A stretch of DNA of 64,000 bases, taken from Gordonia sediminis. GTDB lineage: Bacteria > Actinomycetota > Actinomycetes > Mycobacteriales > Mycobacteriaceae. Both the position numbers and the translations under genes were made by a program. Under the pieces are notes generated by a model. The model was not told the DNA's origin and searched no databases. It saw only the letters and a program-made list of their open reading frames with translations. The stretch spans positions 62,001 through 126,000 of the forward strand of contig RZUM01000011.1 of NCBI GenBank assembly GCA_004193205.1, in the 5' to 3' direction. Shown here piece by piece: positions 1-10,924 of this stretch (the stretch's first letter is position 1; every line of letters begins with the position of its first letter).

Positions 1-190
1 AGCGTCGCCGGGGCACACGGTGCCCCGGCGACGCTCTGTTGCTTGTGGCGCCAGCGGCGCGCTGGAGGACGATGAATTGGGCCCACCACAGACGTGGTCG
101 TTACACTGGCAGGCGAGTGTGGTGCAATGCGGTCAATCGGCGCTCGGCACCACGATCCAGAATTGTGTCGATCGGGCTGTAGGAGGGGTC

Positions 191-937
191 GTGTCACTCG
201 CGGCGGAGTCGGACTGGACGCGCTTATCCAAAGTGCGCACGCACGAACAGGTGATTGCCGAAATCGAGGGAAGGCTCGAATCCGGATCGCTGCGAGCAGG
301 TGATCGGCTGCCGCCCGAACGCCAGCTCGCCGAGGCCCTGGGAGTGAGCCGCAACGCTGTCCGTGAGGCAATGCGCGTGCTCGAAGCCATCGGCATCGTC
401 GAGGCAGGAACTGGATCAGGCCCGTCTTCGGGTTCAACCATCGTGCGTGACAGCATCGGCGGCCTGGCAACCGTGCTGCGACTGCACCTACAGGTGGCGT
501 CCTTTTCGACGGATGACCTTCTCGAGATCCGACTGCTCATCGAGCGACTTGCTGCCCGGAAAGCTGCCGACGCCGCATCGTTGGATGATATCGCCGGTTT
601 GCGGGCACTGGTCGACCAAATGCGCGATGTTGATGTGATCGCCGAATATAACGACCTCGACACGCGATTTCATGCGCAGATCGCTGAGATCTCCGGGAAC
701 GCTTTGGCGTCGGTACTCATGGCCGCGATGAGACAGGCGTTGCGCCAGGCGATGGTATCGGCGTTCGAACGACTCGATGACCCCAGGGCGACCATGCGCA
801 AGCTGACCAACGAACATGCCGCGATTGTCGATGTGATCGCCTCCGGCGACGGCGATCGAGCCTCGCAAGCGATCGCCGATCATATTTGCGGCTTCTACCG
901 GACGGCAGGTCTCACCGAGGCTGGATTGTTCGAATGA
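191..937 (+). CDS. FadR-subfamily GntR transcriptional regulator
   Basis: A 248-residue regulator. An N-terminal winged helix-turn-helix (about residues 15-85, including LPPERQLAEALGVSRNAVRE) is followed by an all-helical FCD ligand-binding domain (about 95-235) with the usual Asp/His positions, for example DTRFH. FadR-type GntR proteins are dimeric repressors or activators that respond to carboxylic acids such as lactate, fatty acids or acyl-CoA. The frame is open further upstream, but GTG at 191 is chosen because AGGAGG lies at 181-186 and the conserved fold begins just after it. It stands convergent to the ilvC side. The inverted repeats in the ilvC/lldP promoter region make it a plausible local regulator of those genes, which is inference. 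Confidence 0.85.
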   Translation: MSLAAESDWTRLSKVRTHEQVIAEIEGRLESGSLRAGDRLPPERQLAEALGVSRNAVREAMRVLEAIGIVEAGTGSGPSSGSTIVRDSIGGLATVLRLHLQVASFSTDDLLEIRLLIERLAARKAADAASLDDIAGLRALVDQMRDVDVIAEYNDLDTRFHAQIAEISGNALASVLMAAMRQALRQAMVSAFERLDDPRATMRKLTNEHAAIVDVIASGDGDRASQAIADHICGFYRTAGLTEAGLFE

Positions 938-947
938 GCAGGCGGCT

Positions 948-2520
<1,573 letters not shown>

Positions 2521-2591
2521 CTACTCGCGGGGATATAACCAGTCAATATGCGTGATGTGGTCGCGGACACTTCCTCAAACCACTTGTGTTT

Positions 2592-2611
2592 CCTACCACA
2601 CTAGTGGTAGG
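2592..2611. promoter_or_regulatory. 20-bp inverted repeat upstream of lactate permease
   Basis: CCTACCACACTAGTGGTAGG has perfect 8-bp arms (CCTACCAC and GTGGTAGG) around ACTA. It ends 31 bases before the permease start codon, a typical repressor position. A further half-site CCACTTGTG lies at 2580-2588. The arms share the CCAC/GTGG core with the cluster beside ilvC, which points to one regulator controlling both divergent transcripts. Confidence 0.55.
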
Positions 2612-2642
2612 ACCATAGAGTCGAACCAACAGGGAGTCGCCC

Positions 2643-4340
2643 ATGTACCAACAAGTCGTATCGCCCCTCAACAGCCTCGGACTTTCCGCGCTCGTCGCCT
2701 CCATACCGCTCGTCGTCCTTTTCGTCATGCTCGGTGGATTCAAGGTCCGTGCGTGGCGGGCTGCTCTAGTCGGTCTTGTTCTCGCGCTGGTGGTCGCCGT
2801 GTGGGCGTACCAGATGCCGGTCGATCAAGCGTTGCTGTCGGGCCTGTCGGGCGCCGCATTCGGAGTTTTCCCGGCGATGTGGGTTGTGATCAACGCGCTG
2901 TGGATACACAACATGACGGTGCGATCAGGAGCATTCGAGGTGATCAAACGGTCCTTCGTCGCAGTGAGTGACGACCGGCGGATTCAAGGGCTGATCATCG
3001 CCTTCTGTTTCGGCGCGGTCCTCGAAGCGCTCGCCGGATTCGGTGCGCCGGTGGCCATCTGCTCGGTGCTGCTGGTGTCCATCGGGTTGAAGCCGGTGCG
3101 TGCCGCGACCGCGGCTTTGATCGCCAATACCGCCCCGGTGGCCTACGGTGCCGTCGCGCTCCCGATCATCACCCTGTCCACGGTCACCGATCTGCCGTTG
3201 CGTGATCTCAGCATGATGACCGGTCGTCAGGTGCCGATCCTCGCGGTGTTTGTCCCGTTCGTCCTCGTGGCCATCCTCGACGGCAAGCGTGGCCTCAAAC
3301 AGACCTGGCCGGTAGCGCTCGTGTGTGGCCTGAGTTTCGCTGTCGCACAGTTCCTGATGTCGAACTTCGGTCCCGTTGCACTGGCCGACATCGTTGCCGG
3401 ACTCGTCTCTGCCGTCGCGACACTCGGTTTCGTGATGGCCTCGCCGAAGTGGCGAACCGGGCATTACTCCTCCGACGGAGCTACTGATGCCGAGATCGGC
3501 GACGGCGTACCGTCCGGCAGTGGCGGCACCCCCCGTGGCCGAATCTCCTCAGGAGCAAGTGGCACCGTGGTCGCGACCGACGTCGCCACCACCGAGGACT
3601 CGGCGATGGATCGCGTCCGCGCCTTCTCGCCCTACATCGTCATCATTGCGATGTTCAGCATCATCTCCATTCCCGCGGTCAAGAAGTTCGTCGGACAGAC
3701 CACGACGATGATCAAGGTTCCGGGTCTGCATGTCACCAACGCGGCGGGCAAACCGATCAGCGTCACCACATTCAAGTTCGATTGGCTCATCAACGGCGGC
3801 ACAGTGTTGCTGATCTCGGGAATCATTACCGCATTGCTCCTGCACCTCTCGGCGGGACAAGCTCTGAAGACGTTCGGTGAAACGCTCTACCAGGTGCGAA
3901 CCGCCGCCGTTACGGTGATCTCCGTGCTGGCGATGGCATATGTCATGAACGCATCGGGTCAGACGGTGACCATGGGCGCCTTCTTGGCCGGCGCCGGCTC
4001 GTTCTTCGCTCTCATCTCGCCGATCATCGGCTGGTTCGGTACCGCAGTCACCGGTTCAGACACATCGTCGAACTCACTGTTCGGAGTGCTCCAAACCACC
4101 GCTGCACAGAAGACCGGCCTCAGTGAGGTCTTAATGGCTTCGGCCAACACCAGCGGTGGTGTCCTCGGGAAGATGGTCAGCCCACAGAACCTCGCGGTGG
4201 GGGCCGCCGCGGTCGGACTGTCGGGAAGGGAAGGGGAACTGTTCCGCAAGGTCCTCGTCGCGACAGCGATCTTCCTGCCCAGCATGTGCATCCTCGTGTG
4301 GCTGCAGTCGACCCCCGTCCTCGGATGGATGGTCCCCTGA
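2643..4340 (+). CDS. lldP: L-lactate permease, LctP family
   Basis: A 565-residue polytopic inner-membrane protein of the lactate permease family (TC 2.A.14), which imports L-lactate (also D-lactate or glycolate) with protons. About a dozen hydrophobic segments are visible. The family motif GAVLEALAGFGAPVAI is near residues 124-139, and GSDTSSN and SGGVLGKMVSPQNLAVG are in the C-terminal half. A long hydrophilic cytoplasmic loop (about 275-325, rich in Gly, Ser and Thr) divides the two halves. ATG follows AGGGAG at 2631-2636. It heads an apparent operon with 3-hydroxyacyl-CoA dehydrogenase and a histidine phosphatase, and the palindrome at 2592-2611 probably controls it. No lactate dehydrogenase gene is adjacent, so the true substrate could be another short 2-hydroxy acid. 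Confidence 0.9.
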   Translation: MYQQVVSPLNSLGLSALVASIPLVVLFVMLGGFKVRAWRAALVGLVLALVVAVWAYQMPVDQALLSGLSGAAFGVFPAMWVVINALWIHNMTVRSGAFEVIKRSFVAVSDDRRIQGLIIAFCFGAVLEALAGFGAPVAICSVLLVSIGLKPVRAATAALIANTAPVAYGAVALPIITLSTVTDLPLRDLSMMTGRQVPILAVFVPFVLVAILDGKRGLKQTWPVALVCGLSFAVAQFLMSNFGPVALADIVAGLVSAVATLGFVMASPKWRTGHYSSDGATDAEIGDGVPSGSGGTPRGRISSGASGTVVATDVATTEDSAMDRVRAFSPYIVIIAMFSIISIPAVKKFVGQTTTMIKVPGLHVTNAAGKPISVTTFKFDWLINGGTVLLISGIITALLLHLSAGQALKTFGETLYQVRTAAVTVISVLAMAYVMNASGQTVTMGAFLAGAGSFFALISPIIGWFGTAVTGSDTSSNSLFGVLQTTAAQKTGLSEVLMASANTSGGVLGKMVSPQNLAVGAAAVGLSGREGELFRKVLVATAIFLPSMCILVWLQSTPVLGWMVP

Positions 4341-4375
4341 CCGCCAGTCGTCGTCGCAACTGACAAGGAGAGAAG

Positions 4376-5230
4376 ATGAACCAGATTCAGGCAGTTGGAG
4401 TCATCGGATGCGGGCTGATGGGCGCCGGTATCGCGGAATCCTGTGCTCGCGCGGGCCAGCGGGTAACCGTCGTCGAGATGTCCAACCAAGCTGTCGAGGC
4501 CGGTCGCGAGCGACTCGAGAAGTCACTCGGCAGAGCCGAAGAACGAGGCAAGATTCCTAGCGCCCGTGACGTTCTCGACCGGATTGACATCGTGGACGAT
4601 CTACATGCGCTGGCCTACAGCGACCTCGTCATCGAGGCCGTCATGGAGGACGAGAAAGTCAAGTCCGCACTGTTTGCGGAGCTCGACGAGGTCCTCGTCA
4701 ACCGAGACGCGATCCTCGCATCGAACACGTCATCGATTCCGATCATCAAACTCGCGGTCGCCACCACCCGTCCCGAAAACGTGGTCGGCATCCACTTCTT
4801 CAACCCGGTACCGGTGTTGTCTCTGGTCGAACTTGTCCCGAGCTACCTGACCGCACCCGAAACCGTTGAGCGGGCCAGAACATTCGTCGGTGACGTACTG
4901 GGTAAGCATGCGATCGATTGCCAGGACCGGGCGGGCTTCGTGGTCAACGCGCTGTTGATCCCCTTTCTGTTGTCCGCAATTCGTATGGTCGAGAGTGGTT
5001 TTGCGACCGCAGAGGACATCGACGAAGGCCTGGTCCGCGGATGTGCGCATCCGCAAGGTCCGCTGGCGCTCACCGACCTCATCGGTCTGGACACCACACT
5101 GGCCATCGCCGAATCGCTCTACCAGGAGTTCCGCGAGCCGCATTACGCACCGCCACCAATGCTGGCCCGGATGGTCGACGCCGGGCTGCTCGGTCGCAAG
5201 AGCGGACGCGGTTTCTACACCTACCAATGA
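4376..5230 (+). CDS. 3-hydroxybutyryl-CoA dehydrogenase
   Basis: A 284-residue NAD(P)-dependent 3-hydroxyacyl-CoA dehydrogenase of the FadB2/Hbd type. It interconverts 3-hydroxybutyryl-CoA and acetoacetyl-CoA in beta-oxidation or butanoate metabolism. The N-terminal Rossmann motif GCGLMGAGIA is at residues 11-20. The ASNTSS segment and the catalytic-region motif GIHFFNPVP (about 138-146) are present, followed by the C-terminal helical domain ending LGRKSGRGFYTY, a family hallmark. AAGGAG lies just before the ATG. It is 35 bases downstream of the permease gene and overlaps the next gene by ATGA, so it is translationally coupled. Confidence 0.9.
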   Translation: MNQIQAVGVIGCGLMGAGIAESCARAGQRVTVVEMSNQAVEAGRERLEKSLGRAEERGKIPSARDVLDRIDIVDDLHALAYSDLVIEAVMEDEKVKSALFAELDEVLVNRDAILASNTSSIPIIKLAVATTRPENVVGIHFFNPVPVLSLVELVPSYLTAPETVERARTFVGDVLGKHAIDCQDRAGFVVNALLIPFLLSAIRMVESGFATAEDIDEGLVRGCAHPQGPLALTDLIGLDTTLAIAESLYQEFREPHYAPPPMLARMVDAGLLGRKSGRGFYTYQ

Positions 5231-5817
5231 GCATGACGACACCGCCGGTCGCCCAAACCATCTGGATCCGCCATGGCGAATCCACCTGGAACGCGCGAGA
5301 TGTCATGCAGGGACAGATTTCGTTTCCCCCGCTCACCGCGCGGGGCAAACGTCAAGCCTGGTCCGCTGCGGCGGAGCTGGGTCGGGCGCGCATCTCGAAC
5401 ATCTTGTCCTCGGACCTACGACGAGCGGTGCAGACGGCGCGAATCATCGGACGAGCCAGGGGAATCGCAATTGAGACGACTCCATTGTTGCGGGAGCGCT
5501 CGTGGGGAATCTATGAGGGACTTCCTGTCGATCGCGGGCACCATGCCGAGGGTGGACTTGAGCGCGGTGCGGCAGTACCTGGCGGTGAGTCTCGTGAAGA
5601 CGTCGCCTCGCGTCTGGCGGGCCTGAGGCACCTTCTCGACCCGAACAGCTCGACTGTCGTTGTCACCCATGGTGATGTCATCCAGGAAGCCATCCGACTG
5701 TGGGGACAAGACACCCATCGGTCCACGTCGATCCGGAACGGTTCATCAACGAACTTGCTTATCCCACTGGGGGTGAATGAAACGACAGTCTCCGCGCAAT
5801 CGTCGAGTCGGACTTGA
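5227..5817 (+). CDS. histidine phosphatase family protein (phosphoglycerate-mutase-like)
   Basis: A 196-residue member of the histidine phosphatase (branch 1) superfamily. The catalytic RHGE motif is at residues 15-18 in WIRHGEST, the second-arm Arg is in SSDLRRAVQTA, the acid residue region in LLRERSWGIYEG and the second His in VVVTHGDVI. The start overlaps the upstream stop by four bases (ATGA), so the two are co-translated. The open frame extends upstream through the previous gene but has no ribosome site there. Substrates of this family range from sugar phosphates to phosphoproteins, and this one cannot be assigned. A role in the lactate or hydroxybutyrate operon is only contextual. Confidence 0.8.
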   Translation: MSMTTPPVAQTIWIRHGESTWNARDVMQGQISFPPLTARGKRQAWSAAAELGRARISNILSSDLRRAVQTARIIGRARGIAIETTPLLRERSWGIYEGLPVDRGHHAEGGLERGAAVPGGESREDVASRLAGLRHLLDPNSSTVVVTHGDVIQEAIRLWGQDTHRSTSIRNGSSTNLLIPLGVNETTVSAQSSSRT

Positions 5818-5923
5818 TGGGCGGTGAGCACGTCGCACGCGTTGTCTGCTTTTCGTAAATGTGTTGATCCAAGAGGTAACCCGAAAGAGAGGAGGCGGGT
5901 CCGGCCATCGGACCTACCGAACT

Positions 5924-6319
5924 ATGAACACGAATACACATACCCGAGTTACGGATTCGCAGTATGCGATCGATGGCGAGCTCGTCTCGGAGGTGTTCCG
6001 TCTGCTGTCGAGCCCAGTGCGAGTCAAAATCATCCACCTGCTCCACCGCGACGGACAACTTTCGGCAGCCGCTTTGTCCGAACGGCTCGAGGGTAGCGCC
6101 GAACTGGCGTCGGGTCTCGCCAAGCTGTTGCTGAGCAAGATCATTGATGCCAAACGAGTCAACGGTGAAGTCGTGTACGAGCTGACCGACACCGCTCTGG
6201 CCGATCTCGTCGACCTGGCACACCGGTACGCGGCCCCTGCGGCCGTAGTAGTGGCAACACCTTTGGCTTTCGGTAGTTGTGGTGGTATGTCGGGCTACGA
6301 GAACATCAACTGGGGATGA
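5924..6319 (+). CDS. small ArsR-like winged-helix protein
   Basis: About 131 residues. A central winged helix-turn-helix of ArsR type is seen in the stretch LVSEVFRLLSSPVRVKIIHLL through the wing ending at GEVVYELT (about residues 20-82). The C-terminal tail contains SCGG. ArsR-like proteins are dimeric DNA-binding repressors, often sensing metals through cysteines. Only one Cys is evident here and no CxC motif, so a metal-sensing role is not supported. ATG at 5924 is used; an in-frame GTG at 5861 is the alternative, and AGGAGG at 5890-5895 is too far from the ATG to settle it. It sits alone between the phosphatase operon and the cobN leader. Confidence 0.6.
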   Translation: MNTNTHTRVTDSQYAIDGELVSEVFRLLSSPVRVKIIHLLHRDGQLSAAALSERLEGSAELASGLAKLLLSKIIDAKRVNGEVVYELTDTALADLVDLAHRYAAPAAVVVATPLAFGSCGGMSGYENINWG

Positions 6320-6689
6320 AGCGGCGGGTGGTCAACGATCACCCGGAATCATCACGATCGTAACCGGCGGCAATCCTTTGCGACACGTTCGATTGGCCCT
6401 CATTTGTGTGAGATGCGAGAGCTGTGGTTTCGTCTCCGGGTCTGGTGCGGGCCCCGACATCTCGTCAACGATGAGGTGACCGCTTCCCGGCGCGAAACGT
6501 GCGCAATTGGTTCCAAGTCCACAGGGGGTCGCGAGAGCCAAGCGGGACGCGATCACTCGCTCCTCCGAGCCTGTGCTGCGGTTGTCGCGATACTGATTAC
6601 CCGCGTCCACAGCACTGATTCTCCAATCAGGCTGTCGGTCGCCGCGTGCGTGCTGGGCACGCCTGGCCGGCCGAAGAACCAGGGAGGGT

Positions 6690-6805
6690 TGGTCTGCGAT
6701 GCCAGCCTACGACCAGACGATAAGCGGGTAGGCAGTGAGCAGCAGAAGCCGATGCAACCGGGCGCGGTCGGGCCACTGTGAGAATCAGACTTGCGCTCGG
6801 GGTCG
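6690..6805 (+). promoter_or_regulatory. probable cobalamin (B12) riboswitch upstream of cobN
   Basis: The 538-base gap before cobN carries the recognisable core of a B12 riboswitch. It reads AGAAGCCGATGCAACCGG, then GCGCGGTC (6761-6769) and GCCACTGTGA (6772-6781), with a B12-box-like CAGAC at 6786-6790. These follow the family order GAAGCCGGTG...CGCGGTCCCGCCACTGT...CAGAC. The 5' strand of the closing helices is not clear by eye and the boundaries are approximate. It lies 60-160 bases before cobN, a B12-pathway gene of the kind such elements control, and would lower expression when cobalamin is abundant. Confidence 0.6.
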
Positions 6806-6857
6806 ACAACTTGGCACCGACACACCCCGGCGCGCACCCCCATAAGGAGACCGACGA

Positions 6858-9800
6858 ATGATCCTGCTGCTGTCCACCTCCGATACCGACCTGATCACCG
6901 CGGCCGCCAGCGATGCGGACTTCCGCGGCGCGAACCCGTCCCGCATCCTCGTCGACGAACTCCTGGAACTCACCAAGGATGCCGACCTGATCGTCGTGCG
7001 CATCCTCGGCGGTGTGCGCGCGTGGGAGGACGGCCTCGACGCGTTGCGTGACCTCGTCGCAGCCTCCAGCACCCCGCTGATCGTGTGCTCCGGCGAGCAG
7101 CTGCCCGACCCGGACCTGATGGCCCGGTCCACCGTGCCGGCCGGCGTCGTCGCGGAAGCGCACAACTATCTCGCCGCCGGCGGCGTGGACAACTTCGTCA
7201 ACCTTCACAACTTCCTCTCCGACACCATCCTCCTCACCGGCCTCGGCTTCGCCGGCCCGCAGCAGACGCCGGCGTGGGGTGTGCTGGAGCGCGGTGCCGC
7301 CGGTGGATCTCCCGCCCCAACCATCGCCGTCCTCTACTACCGCGCCCAACACCTCGCCGGCAACACCCGCTACATCGACGCCCTGTGCACCGCCATCGAG
7401 GACCGCGGGGCGCGCGCCCTGCCCGTCTTCTGCGCCTCGCTGCGCACCGCGCCCGACGACCTCATCGAGCTGCTGGGTAGTGCCGATGCCCTCATCGTCA
7501 CCGTGCTGGCAGCCGGCGGCGCGACCCCGGCCACCGCGTCGGCGGGTGGCGACGACGACGCGTGGAACATCGAACGCCTTGCCGCCCTGGACATCCCGAT
7601 CTTCCAGGGGCTGTGTCTGACCAACTCGCGGGCGGACTGGGCGGCCACCGACGACGGCCTCTCACCGCTGGATGTCGCGACCCAGGTGGCGGTGCCCGAA
7701 TTCGACGGCCGCATCATCACCGTGCCGTTCTCCTTCAAGGAATTCGACGACAACGGATTGCCCTGGTATCAGCCCGATCCCGAACGCTGTGCACGGGTCG
7801 CCGGCATCGCCGTCGCCCATGCACGGCTGCGACACATCCCGCCGGCCGACCGTCGGATCGCGCTGATGCTCTCGGCGTATCCGACCAAACACGCCCGCAT
7901 CGGCAACGCCGTCGGCCTGGACACGCCGCGCAGCCTGCTGCATCTGCTCGACGCGATGCGCGCGGCCGGCTACGACGTCGGTCCGGACTCCGGGCCCGAC
8001 GCGATTCCCGGTGTCGCCGAACAGGATTCCGACGCACTGATCCATGCGATCATCGAGGCGGGTGGCCAGGACCCCGATTGGTTGACCGAAGAAACCCTGG
8101 CCGCCAACCCTATTCGGGTGTCGGCCGCCGACTATCGCCGCTGGTTCGCCACGCTGCCCGACGATCTGCGTGGCGCCGTCGAAACCCATTGGGGTCCAGC
8201 GCCCGGCGAGCTGTTCGTGGACCGCTCGGCCAATCCCGACGGCGACATCGTCGTCGCCGCACTGCGATTCGGCAACATCGCGATCATGGTGCAGCCGCCG
8301 CGCGGCTTCGGCGAGAACCCCGTCGCCATCTACCACGACCCCGATCTGCCGCCCTCGCACCACTATCTCGCCGCCTACCGATGGCTCGCGGGACGCGGCC
8401 AAACAGACACGGACATAGCTGGTTTCGGTGCCGACGCGGTGGTGCACATCGGCAAACACGGCAACCTGGAATGGCTGCCGGGCAAGACTCTCGGCATGTC
8501 GGCGGACTGCGGCACCGACGCCGCCCTCGGCGACGTCCCGCTCATCTACCCGTTCCTCGTCAACGATCCCGGCGAGGGCACCCAGGCCAAACGCCGCGCC
8601 CACGCGGTCCTCGTCGACCATCTCATCCCGCCGATGGCGCGCGCCGAATCCTACGGCGACATCGCCCGTCTCGAGCAACTGCTCGACGAGCACGCCAACA
8701 TCTCCACCCTCGACCCGGCCAAGCTCCCGGCGATCCGCCAGCAGATCTGGACGCTGCTGAAAGCCGCCAAGATGGATCACGACCTCGGCCTGACCGAACG
8801 GCCCGACGAGGATGTCTTCGACGACATGCTGCTGCACGTCGACGGTTGGCTGTGCGAGATCAAGGACGTGCAGATCCGCGACGGCCTGCACGTGCTCGGG
8901 CAGGCGCCGGCCGACGACGCCGAGGTCGACCTGGTCCTCGCCATGCTGCGTGCCCGCCAACTCTGGGGCGGCACCCAGGCACTGCCGGGGCTGCGTGAAG
9001 CCCTCGGACTCACCGAGGACGGCACCGCCGCGCGCGACGTGGTCGACGACGTGGAAACCACCGCCCGCGCACTCGTCGCGGCCTGCGCCAAGGGGGAGTG
9101 GACCCGGCAGGCCATCGAGGATGCGGCGCAAGGACATCCGGCCGCCGTGGGCGACGTCCTGCGCTTCGCCGCCCGCGAAGTGGTGCCCCGCCTGCGCCAG
9201 ACCGACCGGGAGATCTCCCAGGTGTTGCACGCCCTCGACGGCGGCTTCATCGAGGCCGGGCCCAGCGGCTCGCCACTGCGCGGTCTGATCAACGTGCTGC
9301 CCACCGGGCGCAACTTCTACTCGGTCGACCCCAAGGCGGTGCCGTCGCGTTTGGCATGGGAAACCGGTCGTGCGCTGGCCGATTCGCTCGTCGACCGCTA
9401 TGTCACCGAACACGGCCACCACCCGGCATCGGTGGGACTGTCGGTGTGGGGGACCAGCGCCATGCGCACCTCCGGCGACGACATCGCCGAGGTCCTCGCG
9501 CTGCTCGGCGTCATGCCGGTCTGGGATGAGGCGTCCCGCCGCGTCGTCGATCTCGAGCTGATCGACCTCGACGAACTCGGCCGTCCGCGCATCGACGTCA
9601 CCGTCCGGATCTCCGGCTTCTTCCGCGACGCCTTCCCGCATGTCGTCACCATGCTCGACGACGCGGTCGCACTCGCCGCGCGAGCCGACGAACCCGACGA
9701 GCAGAACTTCGTCGCCGCGCACTACCGGGCCGCGGTGGCCGACCACGGCGACGAGCGCCGCGCATCGACCAGGGTATTCGGGTCCAAGCCCGGCACCTAC

Positions 9801-10493
9801 GGCGCCGGCCTGCTGCAACTGATCGACTCCCGCGAGTGGCGCAGCGACGCCGACCTCGCGCAGGTCTACACCGAGTGGGGCGGCTACGCCTACGGCCGCG
9901 ACCTGTCCGGGGTGCCCGCCGTCGACGACATGCGCGCCGCCTACCGACGCATCGCCGTCGCCGCCAAGAACACCGACACCCGCGAACACGACATCGCCGA
10001 CTCCGACGACTACTTCCAGTACCACGGCGGCATGGTCGCCACCGTGCGCGCGCTGACGGGGAAGGATCCGGATGCCTACATCGGTGACAGCACCCGGCCC
10101 GACGCGGTCCGCACGCGCACCCTCTCCGAGGAGACCAGCCGGGTGTTCCGCGCGCGGGTCGTGAACCCGCGGTGGATCTCCGCGATGCAGCGGCACGGCT
10201 ACAAGGGCGCATTCGAGATGGCCGCCACCGTCGACTACCTGTTCGGCTACGACGCCACCACCAACGTCGTCGCCGACTGGATGTACGAGAAACTCACCGA
10301 GTCCTACGTCCTCGACGCCGAGAACCAGCAGTTCATGCAGCAATCCAACCCATGGGCACTGCACGGCATCGCCGAACGCCTCCTCGAGGCCGCCGAACGC
10401 AACCTCTGGCAGGCACCTCCGCCGGAGATGCTCGACGAGTTGCGCGCCGTCTACCTGGCGACCGAAGGCGACATCGAGGGCCGAGGGGAATAG
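6858..10493 (+). CDS. cobN: cobaltochelatase subunit CobN
   Basis: The 1211-residue large subunit of aerobic (CobNST-type) cobaltochelatase, which inserts Co2+ into hydrogenobyrinic acid a,c-diamide with ATP during adenosylcobalamin synthesis. It belongs to the CobN/BchH/ChlH magnesium-chelatase-H family. Family signatures include QPPRGFGENP and the HIGKHGNLEWLPGK motif near residues 530-545, where a chelating His is expected, then the long C-terminal catalytic region with GTYGAGLLQLI and NPRWISAMQRHGYKGA. Length is typical. ATG is preceded by AAGGAG at 6844-6849. G+C is visibly higher than in the catabolic region to the right. The upstream leader holds a probable cobalamin riboswitch. No cobS or cobT gene is adjacent. 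Confidence 0.95.
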   Translation: MILLLSTSDTDLITAAASDADFRGANPSRILVDELLELTKDADLIVVRILGGVRAWEDGLDALRDLVAASSTPLIVCSGEQLPDPDLMARSTVPAGVVAEAHNYLAAGGVDNFVNLHNFLSDTILLTGLGFAGPQQTPAWGVLERGAAGGSPAPTIAVLYYRAQHLAGNTRYIDALCTAIEDRGARALPVFCASLRTAPDDLIELLGSADALIVTVLAAGGATPATASAGGDDDAWNIERLAALDIPIFQGLCLTNSRADWAATDDGLSPLDVATQVAVPEFDGRIITVPFSFKEFDDNGLPWYQPDPERCARVAGIAVAHARLRHIPPADRRIALMLSAYPTKHARIGNAVGLDTPRSLLHLLDAMRAAGYDVGPDSGPDAIPGVAEQDSDALIHAIIEAGGQDPDWLTEETLAANPIRVSAADYRRWFATLPDDLRGAVETHWGPAPGELFVDRSANPDGDIVVAALRFGNIAIMVQPPRGFGENPVAIYHDPDLPPSHHYLAAYRWLAGRGQTDTDIAGFGADAVVHIGKHGNLEWLPGKTLGMSADCGTDAALGDVPLIYPFLVNDPGEGTQAKRRAHAVLVDHLIPPMARAESYGDIARLEQLLDEHANISTLDPAKLPAIRQQIWTLLKAAKMDHDLGLTERPDEDVFDDMLLHVDGWLCEIKDVQIRDGLHVLGQAPADDAEVDLVLAMLRARQLWGGTQALPGLREALGLTEDGTAARDVVDDVETTARALVAACAKGEWTRQAIEDAAQGHPAAVGDVLRFAAREVVPRLRQTDREISQVLHALDGGFIEAGPSGSPLRGLINVLPTGRNFYSVDPKAVPSRLAWETGRALADSLVDRYVTEHGHHPASVGLSVWGTSAMRTSGDDIAEVLALLGVMPVWDEASRRVVDLELIDLDELGRPRIDVTVRISGFFRDAFPHVVTMLDDAVALAARADEPDEQNFVAAHYRAAVADHGDERRASTRVFGSKPGTYGAGLLQLIDSREWRSDADLAQVYTEWGGYAYGRDLSGVPAVDDMRAAYRRIAVAAKNTDTREHDIADSDDYFQYHGGMVATVRALTGKDPDAYIGDSTRPDAVRTRTLSEETSRVFRARVVNPRWISAMQRHGYKGAFEMAATVDYLFGYDATTNVVADWMYEKLTESYVLDAENQQFMQQSNPWALHGIAERLLEAAERNLWQAPPPEMLDELRAVYLATEGDIEGRGE

Positions 10494-10737
10494 CCTGAAG
10501 CAGCCTCTGGCCTTCGTGCGTTGTGAGGCTACTGGCCCTTTTGGACCGAGCCTGCCTTTCCGCCCTGTCTGTCAGGACCCGATCCAGAGTGTCGGGTGAC
10601 AACGAACCTGAGACTATTGACAGTTACTTGAGCCCCACCGCCTCGTTAATCAAACACTTACGGATAGCTAACAGTGACAGCTGATTTGAGACTATGTTTC
10701 TTCGGGTCTGCATTTTGAGCTACCGCCCATATTCTCG

Positions 10738-10883
10738 TTATCCAGCCATGTCCGCCGCGATGCGATGACCCACCCGGTCCAGTAGTAACGCCTCTGCTAT
10801 GCGCGGCCGGATCACGGCCGCCGCGTCGTCGTCGGCGGCCGCGGCCCGGCACACGATCTCCCGCACTGGCAGGTCCCCGATAG
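10738..10883 (-). pseudogene. C-terminal gene fragment cut at the IS end
   Basis: Immediately downstream of the insertion element on the minus strand, an open frame of about 48 codons runs from the IS boundary to TAA at 10738-10740 with no start codon. It encodes a helical, Ala-rich tail (GDLPVREIVCRAAAADDD near its beginning, LLLDRVGHRIAADMAG at its end). Strong codon-position G+C bias suggests a real coding remnant. I cannot name the parent gene. The rest of the stretch from 10494 to 10737 shows no gene; it holds only a weak 6-bp inverted repeat after cobN (10502-10507 and 10525-10530). Confidence 0.4.
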
Positions 10884-10924
10884 TCGGTCCGGTCTGTTCT
10901 AGAGCCGTTCCTTCTTGTGGTTGA

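Noticed and set aside
7662-10364. A 900-codon open frame antisense to cobN
   Set aside because: It mirrors the codon-position G+C of cobN, has no family motifs, and is typical of shadow frames in high-G+C genomes.
10502-10530. Weak inverted repeat after cobN as a terminator
   Set aside because: Only 6-bp arms with a 17-base loop and no U tract; too weak to call.
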